From Hydrogenophaga sp. (GTDB taxonomy: Bacteria > Pseudomonadota > Gammaproteobacteria > Burkholderiales > Burkholderiaceae_C): a stretch of 60,281 nucleotides of DNA. Under the pieces are notes generated by a model. The model was not told the origin of the DNA and did not search any database. It saw only the letters and a list, made by a program, of their open reading frames with translations. This document shows positions 17,148 to 25,607 of the stretch, in pieces (the first letter of the stretch is position 1; every line of letters starts with the position of its first letter). The stretch spans positions 1 to 60,281 of the forward strand of contig NZ_JALHLX010000009.1 of the NCBI RefSeq assembly GCF_022844385.1. Direction: 5' to 3'. The translations under genes and the position numbers were made by a program.

Positions 17148-18311
17148 TCAGCGCGCGAGCGCGGCCGCTTCGGTGGCGGCGAACTCGGCACGCAGCGCGC
17201 TGCCGTGCGCATCGAGCACCGGTGCCTCGCGGTAGCTGTCGTCGTCCCACTCAGTGATCCAGGGCAGGGCGGGCACGTCGGCGGCGTGGCCGTTCACGTT
17301 CATGCGGCGCGTGCGCAGCTGCGGGTGCGAGATCAGGTCCTGCACAGAGTTGACGCTGCCGAAGGCGGTCTTCGCGGTGGTAAGACGATCGATCGCCTCA
17401 GCCGAGGTGAGGGTGGCGAACACTTCGGACACGGTGCCGTCCACCAACGGGCGGTTGGCCACGCGCGCCGCGTTGTTGTGGAAGCGCGGATCGGCCGGCA
17501 GGTTGGGCCGGCGCAGCACCTCGCGGCAGAAGTCCACCCACTCGCGCTCGTTCTGGATAGACACCAAGATGTCGCGGCCATCGGCGCAGGTGAAGGCGCC
17601 GTAGGGTGCAATGGACGGGTGCTTAAGGCCCACGCGTTCTGGCGCCTTGCCGCCATGGCGTGTCTGCAGGAACGGCACACCCATGAGTTCAGTGGCCGAG
17701 TCGAACAGCGACACCTTGATACCCGAGCCCTGGCCGGTGCGCTCGCGCAGAAACAGCGCCTGCTGAATACCGATAAGTGCATTCATGCCGGCGGTGATGT
17801 CGCACAGCGACACGCCGATGCGGCCCCACTCCCCCGGCGCGCCGCTGATGGACACCAGCCCGCTTTCGGCCTGGATCAGCAGGTCGTAGGCCTTCATGAG
17901 CTGCAGGCTGCCGTGGTCGCCGTAGCCGGAGATGTCGCAGGTGATTAGGCGCGGGTGGCGCCGGCGCAGGGCCTCAGATCCGATGCCCAGCCGTGCCGTC
18001 GCGCCAGGCGCCAAGTTCTGGATGAACACATCGGCCCGGGTCAGCATGCGCTCCAGCAGCGCCATGTCGTCGGGCTGCTTGAGGTCTAGCGCGATCGATT
18101 CCTTGCCGCGGTTAATCCACACGAAGTAAGACGACTCCCCGTGCACCGCATGGTCGTAGCCGCGTGCAAAGTCGCCCTCGGGGCGCTCGATCTTGATGAC
18201 CCGCGCGCCGGCATCGCCCAGGCGGCTGGTGCACCAGGGCGCGGCCACGGCCTGCTCCAGCGCCACCACGAGGATGCCGTCAAGCGGCTTGGCTTTTTGG
18301 TGTCCGCTCAT
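17148..18311 (-). CDS. Family III (CaiB/BaiF) CoA-transferase
   Basis: A 387-residue family III CoA-transferase, the usual length. The N-terminal GILVVALEQAVAAP and GARVIKIERPEG segments belong to the Rossmann part. The conserved catalytic Asp lies in KAYDLLIQAESG (about residue 165), where it forms an aspartyl-CoA thioester. The enzyme moves CoA from succinyl-CoA or another acyl-CoA onto a carboxylic acid. The start is ATG 18311, behind GGGAG. It follows the aldehyde dehydrogenase gene by 19 nt on the same strand. It closely resembles the retained half of the broken CoA-transferase at 36360-37288, so it may act on a similar dicarboxylate; that link is inference. Confidence 0.9.
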   Translation of the reverse strand: MSGHQKAKPLDGILVVALEQAVAAPWCTSRLGDAGARVIKIERPEGDFARGYDHAVHGESSYFVWINRGKESIALDLKQPDDMALLERMLTRADVFIQNLAPGATARLGIGSEALRRRHPRLITCDISGYGDHGSLQLMKAYDLLIQAESGLVSISGAPGEWGRIGVSLCDITAGMNALIGIQQALFLRERTGQGSGIKVSLFDSATELMGVPFLQTRHGGKAPERVGLKHPSIAPYGAFTCADGRDILVSIQNEREWVDFCREVLRRPNLPADPRFHNNAARVANRPLVDGTVSEVFATLTSAEAIDRLTTAKTAFGSVNSVQDLISHPQLRTRRMNVNGHAADVPALPWITEWDDDSYREAPVLDAHGSALRAEFAATEAAALAR

Positions 18312-18330
18312 GTGCGCTCCCCGGTGCACT

Positions 18331-19839
18331 TTAGCCGTGGTGGTGCACCACCGTCTTGACGGTGCTCATTTCTTCCAGGGCAATGAACCCCTTCTCGCGC
18401 CCGTGGCCGCTGCGCTTGGTGCCCCCGAACGGAAGCTCGATGCCGCCACCGGCACCATAGCAGTTGATGAACATCTGCCCGGTCTTGATGCGCTTGGCGA
18501 TACGCGCCTGGCGGTCACCGTCGCGCGTCCACACGCTGGCCACCAGCCCGTATTCGGTGCCATTGGCAATGCGCACCGCGTCTTCCTCGTCGTCAAAAGG
18601 GATGGCCGCCAGCACCGGACCGAACACCTCTTCCTGCGCCAGGCGCGAGGCCGGGTCGACCGGGCCGAACACCGTCGGCGGAACGAAGTGGCCGCCTGCA
18701 GGCAGCGTGGCTGGCATCGGGGTCTGCACCATCACCGGCACGCCGGTGCCGGCGTTCTCCTCGATGTAGCGCAGCACACGCTCAGCCTGTCGCGCATTGA
18801 TGACAGGGCCGAGGTCGGGGTCCTGCTCGGGGGTGCCGATGCGCAGGGCGCGGAACTTGTCGTTCACGCGCTGCATGAAGCTGTCGAAGATGCTGCGCTC
18901 GACCAGCACGCGACTGCCGGCCGAGCAGGTCTGGCCGGTGTTCTGGGTGATGGCCTTGACCACGGTCGTGGCGGCTTTCTCGAGGTCGGCATCCGCAAAC
19001 ACCACCTGTGGGGACTTGCCACCGAGCTCGAGTACTACCGGCACGTAGTTCTTTGCCGCAGCGGCCTGCACGAGTTCGCCGGCCTGGGGCGAACCGGTGA
19101 AGGTGATGAAATCGATACCGCGGTGGCCCGACAGTGCAGCACCCGCCTCGGGGCCTATGCCGGTGACGATATTGATGCTGCCAGGTGGGAAGCCCACCTC
19201 GTGCGCCAGTTGCGCCACCTCGAGGCAGCTGAGGCAGGCCTCCTCGGAGGGCTTGAGCACGGTGGCGTTTCCCATTGCCAGGGCCGGCGCGATGGTACGA
19301 CCGAACATCTGGGCCGGGTAGTTCCACGGAATGATGTGGCCGGTAACGCCGTGCGGCTCGCGCACGAGCTTTACGTCGTAGCCCGCCAAGAATGGGATGG
19401 TGTGACCGTGGATCTTGTCGGCAGCGCCACCGTAGAACTCGAAGTAGCGCACGAGAGCCTGCAGGTCGTTGCGCGCCACTGTGATGGGCTTGCCCGTGTC
19501 GTTCGCCTCGATCCAGGACAGACGCTCGGCCTCGTCAGACACACGCTGCGCCAGTTTCATGAGCAGCCGGCCCCTCTCGGTGGGTGTCATGCGGCCCCAT
19601 GGGCCGTCGAGCGCGGCGCGGGCGGCGGTCACGGCACGGTCGATCTCGGCGCTGCCGCCGCGCGCCAGGTGGCCCAGCAGCTCACCGGTGGCCGGCGCCT
19701 GCGTGGGCACGGTGCGACCGTCTGCCGAGGCGACCCACTGGCCGTCGATGAAGTGGCGGTGCGTCTGCGCCACGATGGGGCTGCCGGTAGGCATGCTGAG
19801 GCGGCCGGGCACGGCGGGGATGGCGGCGATGGTGGTCAT
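18331..19839 (-). CDS. NAD(P)-dependent aldehyde dehydrogenase
   Basis: A 502-residue ALDH superfamily enzyme oxidising an aldehyde to the carboxylate. The oxyanion Asn is in IIPWNYPAQM, the general base Glu in LELGGKSPQ, and the catalytic Cys in NTGQTCSAGSR. The C-terminal PFGGTKRSGHGREKG is typical of betaine-aldehyde/gamma-aminobutyraldehyde type enzymes, but the substrate cannot be assigned. Start ATG 19839 gives a normal family N-terminus; an in-frame extension far upstream is antisense to the ABC binding-protein gene and is not real. It probably feeds the CoA-transferase downstream. Confidence 0.93.
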   Translation of the reverse strand: MTTIAAIPAVPGRLSMPTGSPIVAQTHRHFIDGQWVASADGRTVPTQAPATGELLGHLARGGSAEIDRAVTAARAALDGPWGRMTPTERGRLLMKLAQRVSDEAERLSWIEANDTGKPITVARNDLQALVRYFEFYGGAADKIHGHTIPFLAGYDVKLVREPHGVTGHIIPWNYPAQMFGRTIAPALAMGNATVLKPSEEACLSCLEVAQLAHEVGFPPGSINIVTGIGPEAGAALSGHRGIDFITFTGSPQAGELVQAAAAKNYVPVVLELGGKSPQVVFADADLEKAATTVVKAITQNTGQTCSAGSRVLVERSIFDSFMQRVNDKFRALRIGTPEQDPDLGPVINARQAERVLRYIEENAGTGVPVMVQTPMPATLPAGGHFVPPTVFGPVDPASRLAQEEVFGPVLAAIPFDDEEDAVRIANGTEYGLVASVWTRDGDRQARIAKRIKTGQMFINCYGAGGGIELPFGGTKRSGHGREKGFIALEEMSTVKTVVHHHG

Positions 19840-20064
19840 AGGTCTGTCTCCGGTGGTGCGTGGAATGGGTGGATTGTGGAAAGCCGAGCCCCCGGCTGGA
19901 ATTGCTTTTGTGCGAAGCGTGCATTGCCGAGGCCGCAACACGTCCGTTGCGTCGGGCTTAACTCTGCTTTGCCCACTTCGAAATGGTCCAACCCGGCCAT
20001 CGGCCCGACACTGCGTCGGCACCGGCCCCCTACCTTCACGGTCATCACATCCAGGAGACAAACC

Positions 20065-21261
20065 ATGCAACGTCCCACCGCCATCCTCTCGGCACTTGCC
20101 TGCGCTGCGGCGCTGGCTTCGTTCGCGCTGCCCGCACACGCACAAGAGCGCACCATCAAGATCTATGGCATGGGCGCCAAGAGTGGCGTCGTGCGCATCT
20201 TCGGCATCCAGAGCGAGGCCGCCATGCAGGCCGCGGCCGACCAGATCAACGCCGCCGGTGGCGTGACGCTGGGCGATGGTGCGAAGGCGAAGATCGTCAT
20301 CGACTACCTCGACGACCGCTGCAGCGCTGAAGAAGGCATCAACGTGTTGCGCCGCATCGCTTCGCAGCCCGATGCCATCGTGGCCGTGGGCCCGACCTGC
20401 AGCAACGTGGCCGAGCCGGTGTTCGGCATCCTGCAGAAGAAAGCCGGCGACGCGAGCGACTCGGGTATCCAGTTCCCGCTGTACACCGACGTGGCAGCCA
20501 AAGGTGGTCTGGCCTCGATTTCCGAATGGTCGTTCCGCAACGTGCCCAGCGAAGCCGCCATGTACAAGTCGGTGTTCGAGTGGGTGGGTGCAACCCGCAA
20601 GGAGCTCAAGACCTTCTGGGGCGGTGTCGAGAAGGACTTCGCACACAGCAATGCAACCTACAACGTGATGAAGGACAACGCTGGCAAGGTGGGCTTGGAG
20701 GTGCTGGGCCAGAGCGAGTGGTTGTTGGCCGACACCACCTTCAGCACCCAGGTGCGCGAGATGAAGCGCGCCAACCCCGACGTGGTGGCTATCTCGGCCC
20801 ACCCGTTCACCACCTGCGGCGTGCTCAAGGAGATGCAGCGCCAGGGTGTCAAGCCCAAGCTCGTCATCGGCCTGACCAGCTCGTCGAGCATGGAAACGCT
20901 GCAGGGCTGTGCGCAGCAGGCCGAAGGCATCATCATCCCGACCAGCTTCGCCCCCGTGACAGCCGAGGCCAAGGCCGCAGCAGAAGCGGTAGCGGCGAAG
21001 AAATCCAACATGGACCTGCACAACGCGGCTGCCTGGGAGAACATCTTCACGCTCAAGAAGATCATCGAAGAGCAGAAGATCATGGGCAAACCCGATACTG
21101 TGGCGGCCGACCGCCAGAAGATGCGCCAGGGCCTGGCTGCGCTCAAGCAGACGCAGGGCCTGCTCGGTCCGATTGAGCGCGCGGCCGACCGTGAGGCGAT
21201 CAAGCCCTTCCTGTTCGTGCAGGCCAAGGGCGGCGCCTGGACCGTGGCCCACAAGCCTTGA
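20065..21261 (+). CDS. LIV-type ABC transporter substrate-binding protein
   Basis: A 398-residue periplasmic binding protein (Peripla_BP_6 type). It has a signal peptide, MQRPTAILSALACAAALASF ending at AHA-QE. It then shows the bilobal pattern IYGMGAKSG, QAAADQINAAGGV, VAVGPTCSNVAEPV. It captures the solute and delivers it to the membrane permeases encoded downstream. Start ATG 20065 is preceded by AGGAGA. It is divergent from the aldehyde dehydrogenase and separated from the permeases by a terminator, which would allow it to be made in excess. The ligand is unknown; the family also takes up amides, urea and aromatic acids. Confidence 0.92.
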   Translation: MQRPTAILSALACAAALASFALPAHAQERTIKIYGMGAKSGVVRIFGIQSEAAMQAAADQINAAGGVTLGDGAKAKIVIDYLDDRCSAEEGINVLRRIASQPDAIVAVGPTCSNVAEPVFGILQKKAGDASDSGIQFPLYTDVAAKGGLASISEWSFRNVPSEAAMYKSVFEWVGATRKELKTFWGGVEKDFAHSNATYNVMKDNAGKVGLEVLGQSEWLLADTTFSTQVREMKRANPDVVAISAHPFTTCGVLKEMQRQGVKPKLVIGLTSSSSMETLQGCAQQAEGIIIPTSFAPVTAEAKAAAEAVAAKKSNMDLHNAAAWENIFTLKKIIEEQKIMGKPDTVAADRQKMRQGLAALKQTQGLLGPIERAADREAIKPFLFVQAKGGAWTVAHKP

Positions 21262-21283
21262 CCGGCTTGTCCGGTTCTGAGCC

Positions 21284-21312
21284 GGAGGCGCCCCGCGCGG
21301 GGCGCCTCCTTT
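21284..21312 (+). terminator. Strong hairpin after the binding-protein gene
   Basis: GGAGGCGCCCC and its perfect complement form an 11-bp GC-rich stem around a GCGC loop, followed by a short TTT. It lies between the binding-protein gene and the first permease gene. It probably acts as a leaky terminator or mRNA stabiliser so that the binding protein is made in excess over the permeases. Confidence 0.7.
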
Positions 21313-21334
21313 GCACACCCAACGCTCCCGCTCC

Positions 21335-22219
21335 ATGACCTACCTCGACCTGCTGGACCTGACGCAGTCGGTGATCGATGGCGTGCTGTTCGGCACCATC
21401 TACGCACTGATCGGCATCGGCTTTACGCTCATATTCGGCGTGATGCACAAGATCAACCTGTCGTACGCGGCCGCGTCGGTGGGGGCTGCCTACCTCAGTC
21501 TGCTCATCGTGCAGACCGCACCGCCGGCGCTAGTGTTTTTGGCCGCGGCGCTGGTTGGCGGTGTGCTGGGCGCGTTGGTGTACGTGGTGTGCTTCCGCTT
21601 CCTGCCCCTCAACAAGCCGCTGGCTACGCTGATGTCTACCGTGGGCATGCTGCTGCTCATTGAGGAAGCCATCGTGCATGCCACCGCCGGTATGCCGCAG
21701 AACTATCCTGCTATGTGGGTGGGCTCCAACATCGACATCGGGCCGCTCTCGCTGCGCGGCGACCTGCTGTTCGTGTTCGTGCTGGGCTGCGCCGCCATGG
21801 TCGGCCTGACGCTGCTGCTCAAACGCACCCGCCTGGGGCTGGCCACTCGCGCCGTGTCGCAGCAGGCCACGGCCGCCCGCCTGTGCGGCATGAACATCAC
21901 CACCACCAACCTCAGCACCTTCGTCATCGCGGGGCTGCTGGGCGGCATCGCCGGGGCCATGGCCGGAGCCGCCATCGGCGTGCTGTCCCCGCTGCTCACG
22001 CTGCCGCTTACCGTCAAGGGTTTGGTGGTGACCGTGATTGGCGGGCTGGGCAGCATCCCGGGCGCCATCGTGGCCGGCCTGCTGGTGGGAGGGTTCGAGA
22101 ACCTGTTCCAGTACTGGCGCGGCGTCACCGAGCGCGACATCTACGTGATGCTGCTGCTGTTCGCCTTTCTGGTGTTCCGTCCGGGCGGGCTGTTCAAACC
22201 GCCGGCTGGCCGCGACTGA
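21335..22219 (+). CDS. LIV-type ABC permease, LivH-like (set 1)
   Basis: A 294-residue integral membrane permease with about eight hydrophobic segments. The LivH pattern is visible: DGVLFGTIYALIGIGFTLIFG at the start and LPLTVKGLVVTVIGGLGSIPG near residue 220, the cytoplasmic loop that contacts the ATPases. It forms a heterodimer with the LivM-like protein that follows after 12 nt. Start ATG 21335 is used; the eight extra residues of the longer frame read through the terminator tail. Confidence 0.92.
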   Translation: MTYLDLLDLTQSVIDGVLFGTIYALIGIGFTLIFGVMHKINLSYAAASVGAAYLSLLIVQTAPPALVFLAAALVGGVLGALVYVVCFRFLPLNKPLATLMSTVGMLLLIEEAIVHATAGMPQNYPAMWVGSNIDIGPLSLRGDLLFVFVLGCAAMVGLTLLLKRTRLGLATRAVSQQATAARLCGMNITTTNLSTFVIAGLLGGIAGAMAGAAIGVLSPLLTLPLTVKGLVVTVIGGLGSIPGAIVAGLLVGGFENLFQYWRGVTERDIYVMLLLFAFLVFRPGGLFKPPAGRD

Positions 22220-22231
22220 AAGAGACACTCC

Positions 22232-23167
22232 ATGGACTTCTATCTCGGACTCGCACAGGTCATCGGCGTGCACACCTTGCTGGGCCTGTCGGCCTGGTGC
22301 GTGCTGCAAACCGGTCAGGTGTCGCTGGCGCAGGGCGGCTTCTTCGCGGTGGGCGCTTATGCCGCCGGCATGCTCACGTCGATGGCCGGCTGGCCGCTGT
22401 GGCTGGCGCTGCCGGCGGCCGCCTTCATAGCGGCCGTAGTTGCCATCGCGGTGGGTTTTCCCGCGCTGCGGGTCAAGGGCCTGATGCTGGTAGTGGCCAC
22501 CACCGCGTTCGCCGAAATCGTTCGCCTGTTCTTCTTCAACCTCACCTGGCGCGTGCCGGGCCCCGAAGGAACGCCGATTGGCCCCGACGGCAGTCTGGGC
22601 TTCGGCGGCATTCGCTACTTCCCAAGCAACGGCTGGACCTCGACCGAGATCGTGCTGCTGATCTGGGGTCTGGTGCTGATTGTGATGGCGGTGCTCGCCT
22701 GGCTGGACCGCTCGCGTGTCGGCACCCTCTGGCGTGCCGTGGGCGAGGACGAGGTGGCCGCCCAAAGCGTGGGCGTCAACCTGACTGCCGCCAAGGTGTC
22801 TGCCTTCGGCATCGGCGGCGCCATCGCGGGCGTGGCCGGCAGCGTGTTCGCGCACTACACCACGCATATCGAGCACTCCAACTTCACCATCCTGCTGGCC
22901 ACCTTCGCCATTGCCTACCCCATTCTGGGCGGGCTCTCCAGCCTGTTCGGCACCGTGCTGGCCGTGGTTTTCATCCAGGGCATCCTGATTGAGGGCCTGC
23001 GTTTCCTGGGTGACTGGCGCAGCCTGCTGTTCGGGGCGCTCATCCTGTTGATGATGCTGGTGCGTCCCAGCGGCATGATCACCTCGCCACTGGGCCGGTT
23101 GCTGCGCGGTGGCCGTACGCCGGACGGCCAGAGCGATGCGGGCAACAAGGAGAAAGCCCATGCTTGA
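22232..23167 (+). CDS. LIV-type ABC permease, LivM-like (set 1)
   Basis: A 311-residue permease with about nine membrane spans. GQVSLAQGGFFAVGAYAAG near residue 30 and the coupling-loop region RAVGEDEVAAQSVGVNL near 170 are characteristic of LivM. It partners the preceding LivH-like subunit. Its stop overlaps the start of the downstream ATPase gene by 8 nt, indicating coupled translation. The C-terminal tail is basic and cytoplasmic. Confidence 0.92.
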   Translation: MDFYLGLAQVIGVHTLLGLSAWCVLQTGQVSLAQGGFFAVGAYAAGMLTSMAGWPLWLALPAAAFIAAVVAIAVGFPALRVKGLMLVVATTAFAEIVRLFFFNLTWRVPGPEGTPIGPDGSLGFGGIRYFPSNGWTSTEIVLLIWGLVLIVMAVLAWLDRSRVGTLWRAVGEDEVAAQSVGVNLTAAKVSAFGIGGAIAGVAGSVFAHYTTHIEHSNFTILLATFAIAYPILGGLSSLFGTVLAVVFIQGILIEGLRFLGDWRSLLFGALILLMMLVRPSGMITSPLGRLLRGGRTPDGQSDAGNKEKAHA

Positions 23168-23921
23168 GTTGCAGCAGCTCAGCCGCCATTTCGGTGGCGT
23201 CAAGGCCCTGGACCAGCTCGACCTGACGGTACGGAAGGGGGAGATCCTGGGTCTGATCGGACCGAACGGCTCGGGCAAGAGCACCACCGTCAACTTGATT
23301 GCAGGCCTGTATGCGCCTACCACCGGGGCGCTGCGCTTCAAGGGGCAGGACATCGGCCAGTTGCCGGTGCACACACGCGCGGAGCTCGGGATCGCGCGCA
23401 CCTTCCAGAACATCCGACTGTTCGGCAATCTGACGGTTTGGCAGAACGTCTGGGCAGCGCGCGTGGTGCGCGAGGGCGGCTGGTCGGGCCTGAAGGCGCG
23501 CTGGCTGGCCTCCGGCCATCAGGCGCGCGAGGAGGTGCAGCGCCTGCTGGCCTTCAGCAACCTGGCCGACAAGGCCGATGTGCTTGCGGGCAATCTCGCT
23601 TTCGGCGAACAGCGCCGCCTCGAACTGGCGCGCGCCGCTGCATCGGGCGCCGAGCTGCTGCTGCTGGACGAGCCTGCCGCCGGCATGAACGCCGAAGAGA
23701 TCGAAGAACTCGACCGGCGCATCCGGGAGCTGCGAGATCGCGGCCACACGATCCTGCTAATCGAGCACCACATGGAGCTGGTGATGGAGGTCTGCGACCG
23801 CGTGGCGGTGCTCAACTTCGGTCGCAAGATCGCCGAAGGCACACCCACCCAGGTGCAGCAGGACCCGGCCGTGCGTGCGGCCTACCTGGGCGCCGACGAC
23901 TCCGTGGCCCAGGCCGCCTGA
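23160..23921 (+). CDS. LIV-type ABC ATPase, LivG-like
   Basis: A 253-residue ATP-binding cassette protein. Walker A is GPNGSGKST (about residue 38), the Q-loop region is RTFQNIRLF, and the signature is LAFGEQRRLELARA. Walker B is LLLLDEPAAGMN and the H-loop IEHHMELVMEV. The insertion and the NIRLFGNLTVWQN segment fit LivG rather than LivF. It powers uptake with the LivF-like partner next door. The start at ATG 23160 lies inside the previous gene. Confidence 0.93.
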   Translation: MLELQQLSRHFGGVKALDQLDLTVRKGEILGLIGPNGSGKSTTVNLIAGLYAPTTGALRFKGQDIGQLPVHTRAELGIARTFQNIRLFGNLTVWQNVWAARVVREGGWSGLKARWLASGHQAREEVQRLLAFSNLADKADVLAGNLAFGEQRRLELARAAASGAELLLLDEPAAGMNAEEIEELDRRIRELRDRGHTILLIEHHMELVMEVCDRVAVLNFGRKIAEGTPTQVQQDPAVRAAYLGADDSVAQAA

Positions 23922-23935
23922 CCGAGGAAACAACC

Positions 23936-24652
23936 ATGCTGATCATTGAAGGACTGGCCACGGCCTACGGCAAGATCGAAGCGCTCAAGGGGGTGGACCT
24001 GACGGCGCAGAGCGGGCAGGTGACCTGCCTGCTGGGCCCTAACGGCGCGGGAAAGACCACGCTCATGATGACCGTGGCGGGCATCCTCAGGCCAAAGACG
24101 GGGTCGATCCGTTTCGAGGGTGAAGAGCTGGTGGGCAAGTCCAGCGCCGACATCGTGGCGCGCGGTCTAGCCCTGGTGCCCGAGAACCGGCTGGTGTTCC
24201 CTGTGCTCAGCGTGCGCGAGAACCTCATGGCTGGAGCCTTCCGCCGGCGCGACCGCAACGCCATCCGCGACGACATCGACCGCATGTTCGTTCGCTTCCC
24301 GCGTCTGAAGGAACGGGTGGACCAGATGGCGGGCACCTTGTCGGGTGGCGAACAGCAGATGTTGGCGGTGGCACGGGCGCTGATGTCGCGGCCACGCCTG
24401 CTGTTGATGGATGAGCCGTCGGTGGGTCTGGCCCCGCTGGTGGTGGCCGAGATATTCCAGATCATCCGGCAGCTGCACGCAGAAGGGGTAAGCATCTTCC
24501 TGGTCGAGCAGAACGCCCACATGGCGCTTAAGGTGGCGCAGCACTTCTACCTGATGGAGCAGGGTCGCGTGACCTTCTCGGGCAATCCGGGCGAGATGAG
24601 CAGCGATGACGTGATCCAGCGCGCCTACCTCGGGCAGCGTCGGGCTGCCTGA
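23936..24652 (+). CDS. LIV-type ABC ATPase, LivF-like
   Basis: A 238-residue ATPase with Walker A GPNGAGKTT, signature LSGGEQQMLAVARALM, Walker B LLLMDEPSVGLAP and H-loop LVEQNAHMAL, all in LivF form. It starts 14 nt after the LivG-like gene with AGGAAA upstream. With LivG it forms the ATPase dimer, probably shared by both permease pairs since no further ATPases are encoded. Confidence 0.93.
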   Translation: MLIIEGLATAYGKIEALKGVDLTAQSGQVTCLLGPNGAGKTTLMMTVAGILRPKTGSIRFEGEELVGKSSADIVARGLALVPENRLVFPVLSVRENLMAGAFRRRDRNAIRDDIDRMFVRFPRLKERVDQMAGTLSGGEQQMLAVARALMSRPRLLLMDEPSVGLAPLVVAEIFQIIRQLHAEGVSIFLVEQNAHMALKVAQHFYLMEQGRVTFSGNPGEMSSDDVIQRAYLGQRRAA

Positions 24653-24659
24653 GTCGCAG

Positions 24660-25607
24660 GTGCGTGTGGTGCAAGACCTGCTGCAACGCACGCTCGATGG
24701 CTGGCTTGAAGGATCGGCTTACGCACTCGTCGGCCTGGGCCTGACCCTGACGTTCGGCACTCTGCGCCGCCTCAATCTTGCCTACGGAGCCACCGCCATG
24801 CTGGCCGCTTACGTGGGCGCTTGGTTGTTCACCCGCCATGCCGTGCCGGCCTGGGGCGTGGCGCTGTGCGTGATCGGCGGAGCTGCGCTGATCGGTCTGT
24901 ATGTCGAGCGCCTTTGCTTCGGCGCGCTGGGTCGGGCCGATGGTCACGAAGGGCGTGGCAGCGCGATGCGCTTGGGCAGCGGCTTCGACGGGCGCGAGGT
25001 GGTTGCGCTGGCGTCGAGCTTTGCGCTCTGGATGCAGCTTGAACAGCTCGCGGTCAACCTGTTACCGAGGCACCTCAATGCCTTTCCGCATCTGTCCTCG
25101 TCCACCGAGTGGGCCTGGCTCGGTCTGTACCTGAGGCCGGATCGGCTGGTGGTGGCCTTGCTCGCCATTGGGCTGACCCTGGCCCTGGGCATATGGCTGC
25201 AACGTACGCGCGGTGGCCTGGCCTGGCGGGCCACCGCCACCCAGCGCACGGCGGCCGGGCTAGTGGGCATCGCCGTCGGCCGCGTGCAGGCCACGGCCTT
25301 TCTGGTGGCCTGCGCGTTGTCCGGCGTGGCAGCTTTTGCAGTGCTGGCCATCGAAGGCCAGGTCACGCCCATGCTGGGCATGTGGATGCTCACCAAGGGC
25401 CTGGTGGCGGCCATGCTGGGAGGTCTGGGCAGCGTGCGCGGCGTGCTCTGGGGTGGCTGGCTGCTGGGTATCGTGGAAGCGCATGCGCAAGCGGCATTCG
25501 GCCCGGTGGGGCGGGAGTTCGCCAGCTGGGCCTTGTTGTTCGCCGTGCTGGTGCTGGGGCCGGCCGGGCTCCGTGGGCTGCAGGGGAGAGTGGTTCATGC
25601 CGGTTGA
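24660..25607 (+). CDS. LIV-type ABC permease, LivH-like (set 2)
   Basis: A 315-residue permease of the LivH type (LEGSAYALVGLGLTLTFGTL at the start; coupling region LTKGLVAAMLGGLGSVRG near residue 250). It is only distantly similar to the set 1 permease. A charged insert near residues 95-110 (GRADGHEGRGSAMRLG) is unusual for the family. Start is GTG 24660, 7 nt after the LivF stop, with in-frame GTGs at 24666 and 24669 as alternatives. Its stop overlaps the next start by 11 nt. Confidence 0.9.
   Translation: MRVVQDLLQRTLDGWLEGSAYALVGLGLTLTFGTLRRLNLAYGATAMLAAYVGAWLFTRHAVPAWGVALCVIGGAALIGLYVERLCFGALGRADGHEGRGSAMRLGSGFDGREVVALASSFALWMQLEQLAVNLLPRHLNAFPHLSSSTEWAWLGLYLRPDRLVVALLAIGLTLALGIWLQRTRGGLAWRATATQRTAAGLVGIAVGRVQATAFLVACALSGVAAFAVLAIEGQVTPMLGMWMLTKGLVAAMLGGLGSVRGVLWGGWLLGIVEAHAQAAFGPVGREFASWALLFAVLVLGPAGLRGLQGRVVHAG

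Noticed and set aside
18193..20064. Upstream extension of the ABC binding-protein frame
   Set aside because: The frame runs antisense through the aldehyde dehydrogenase; the signal peptide and AGGAGA place the real start at 20065.
19840..21336. Upstream extension of the aldehyde dehydrogenase frame
   Set aside because: Antisense to the binding-protein gene; the family length of about 500 residues fits the ATG at 19839.
21530..23428. 632-codon minus-strand frame across the LIV permease genes
   Set aside because: Gln/His-rich reverse frame of two permeases and part of LivG; no start signal and no recognisable domain.
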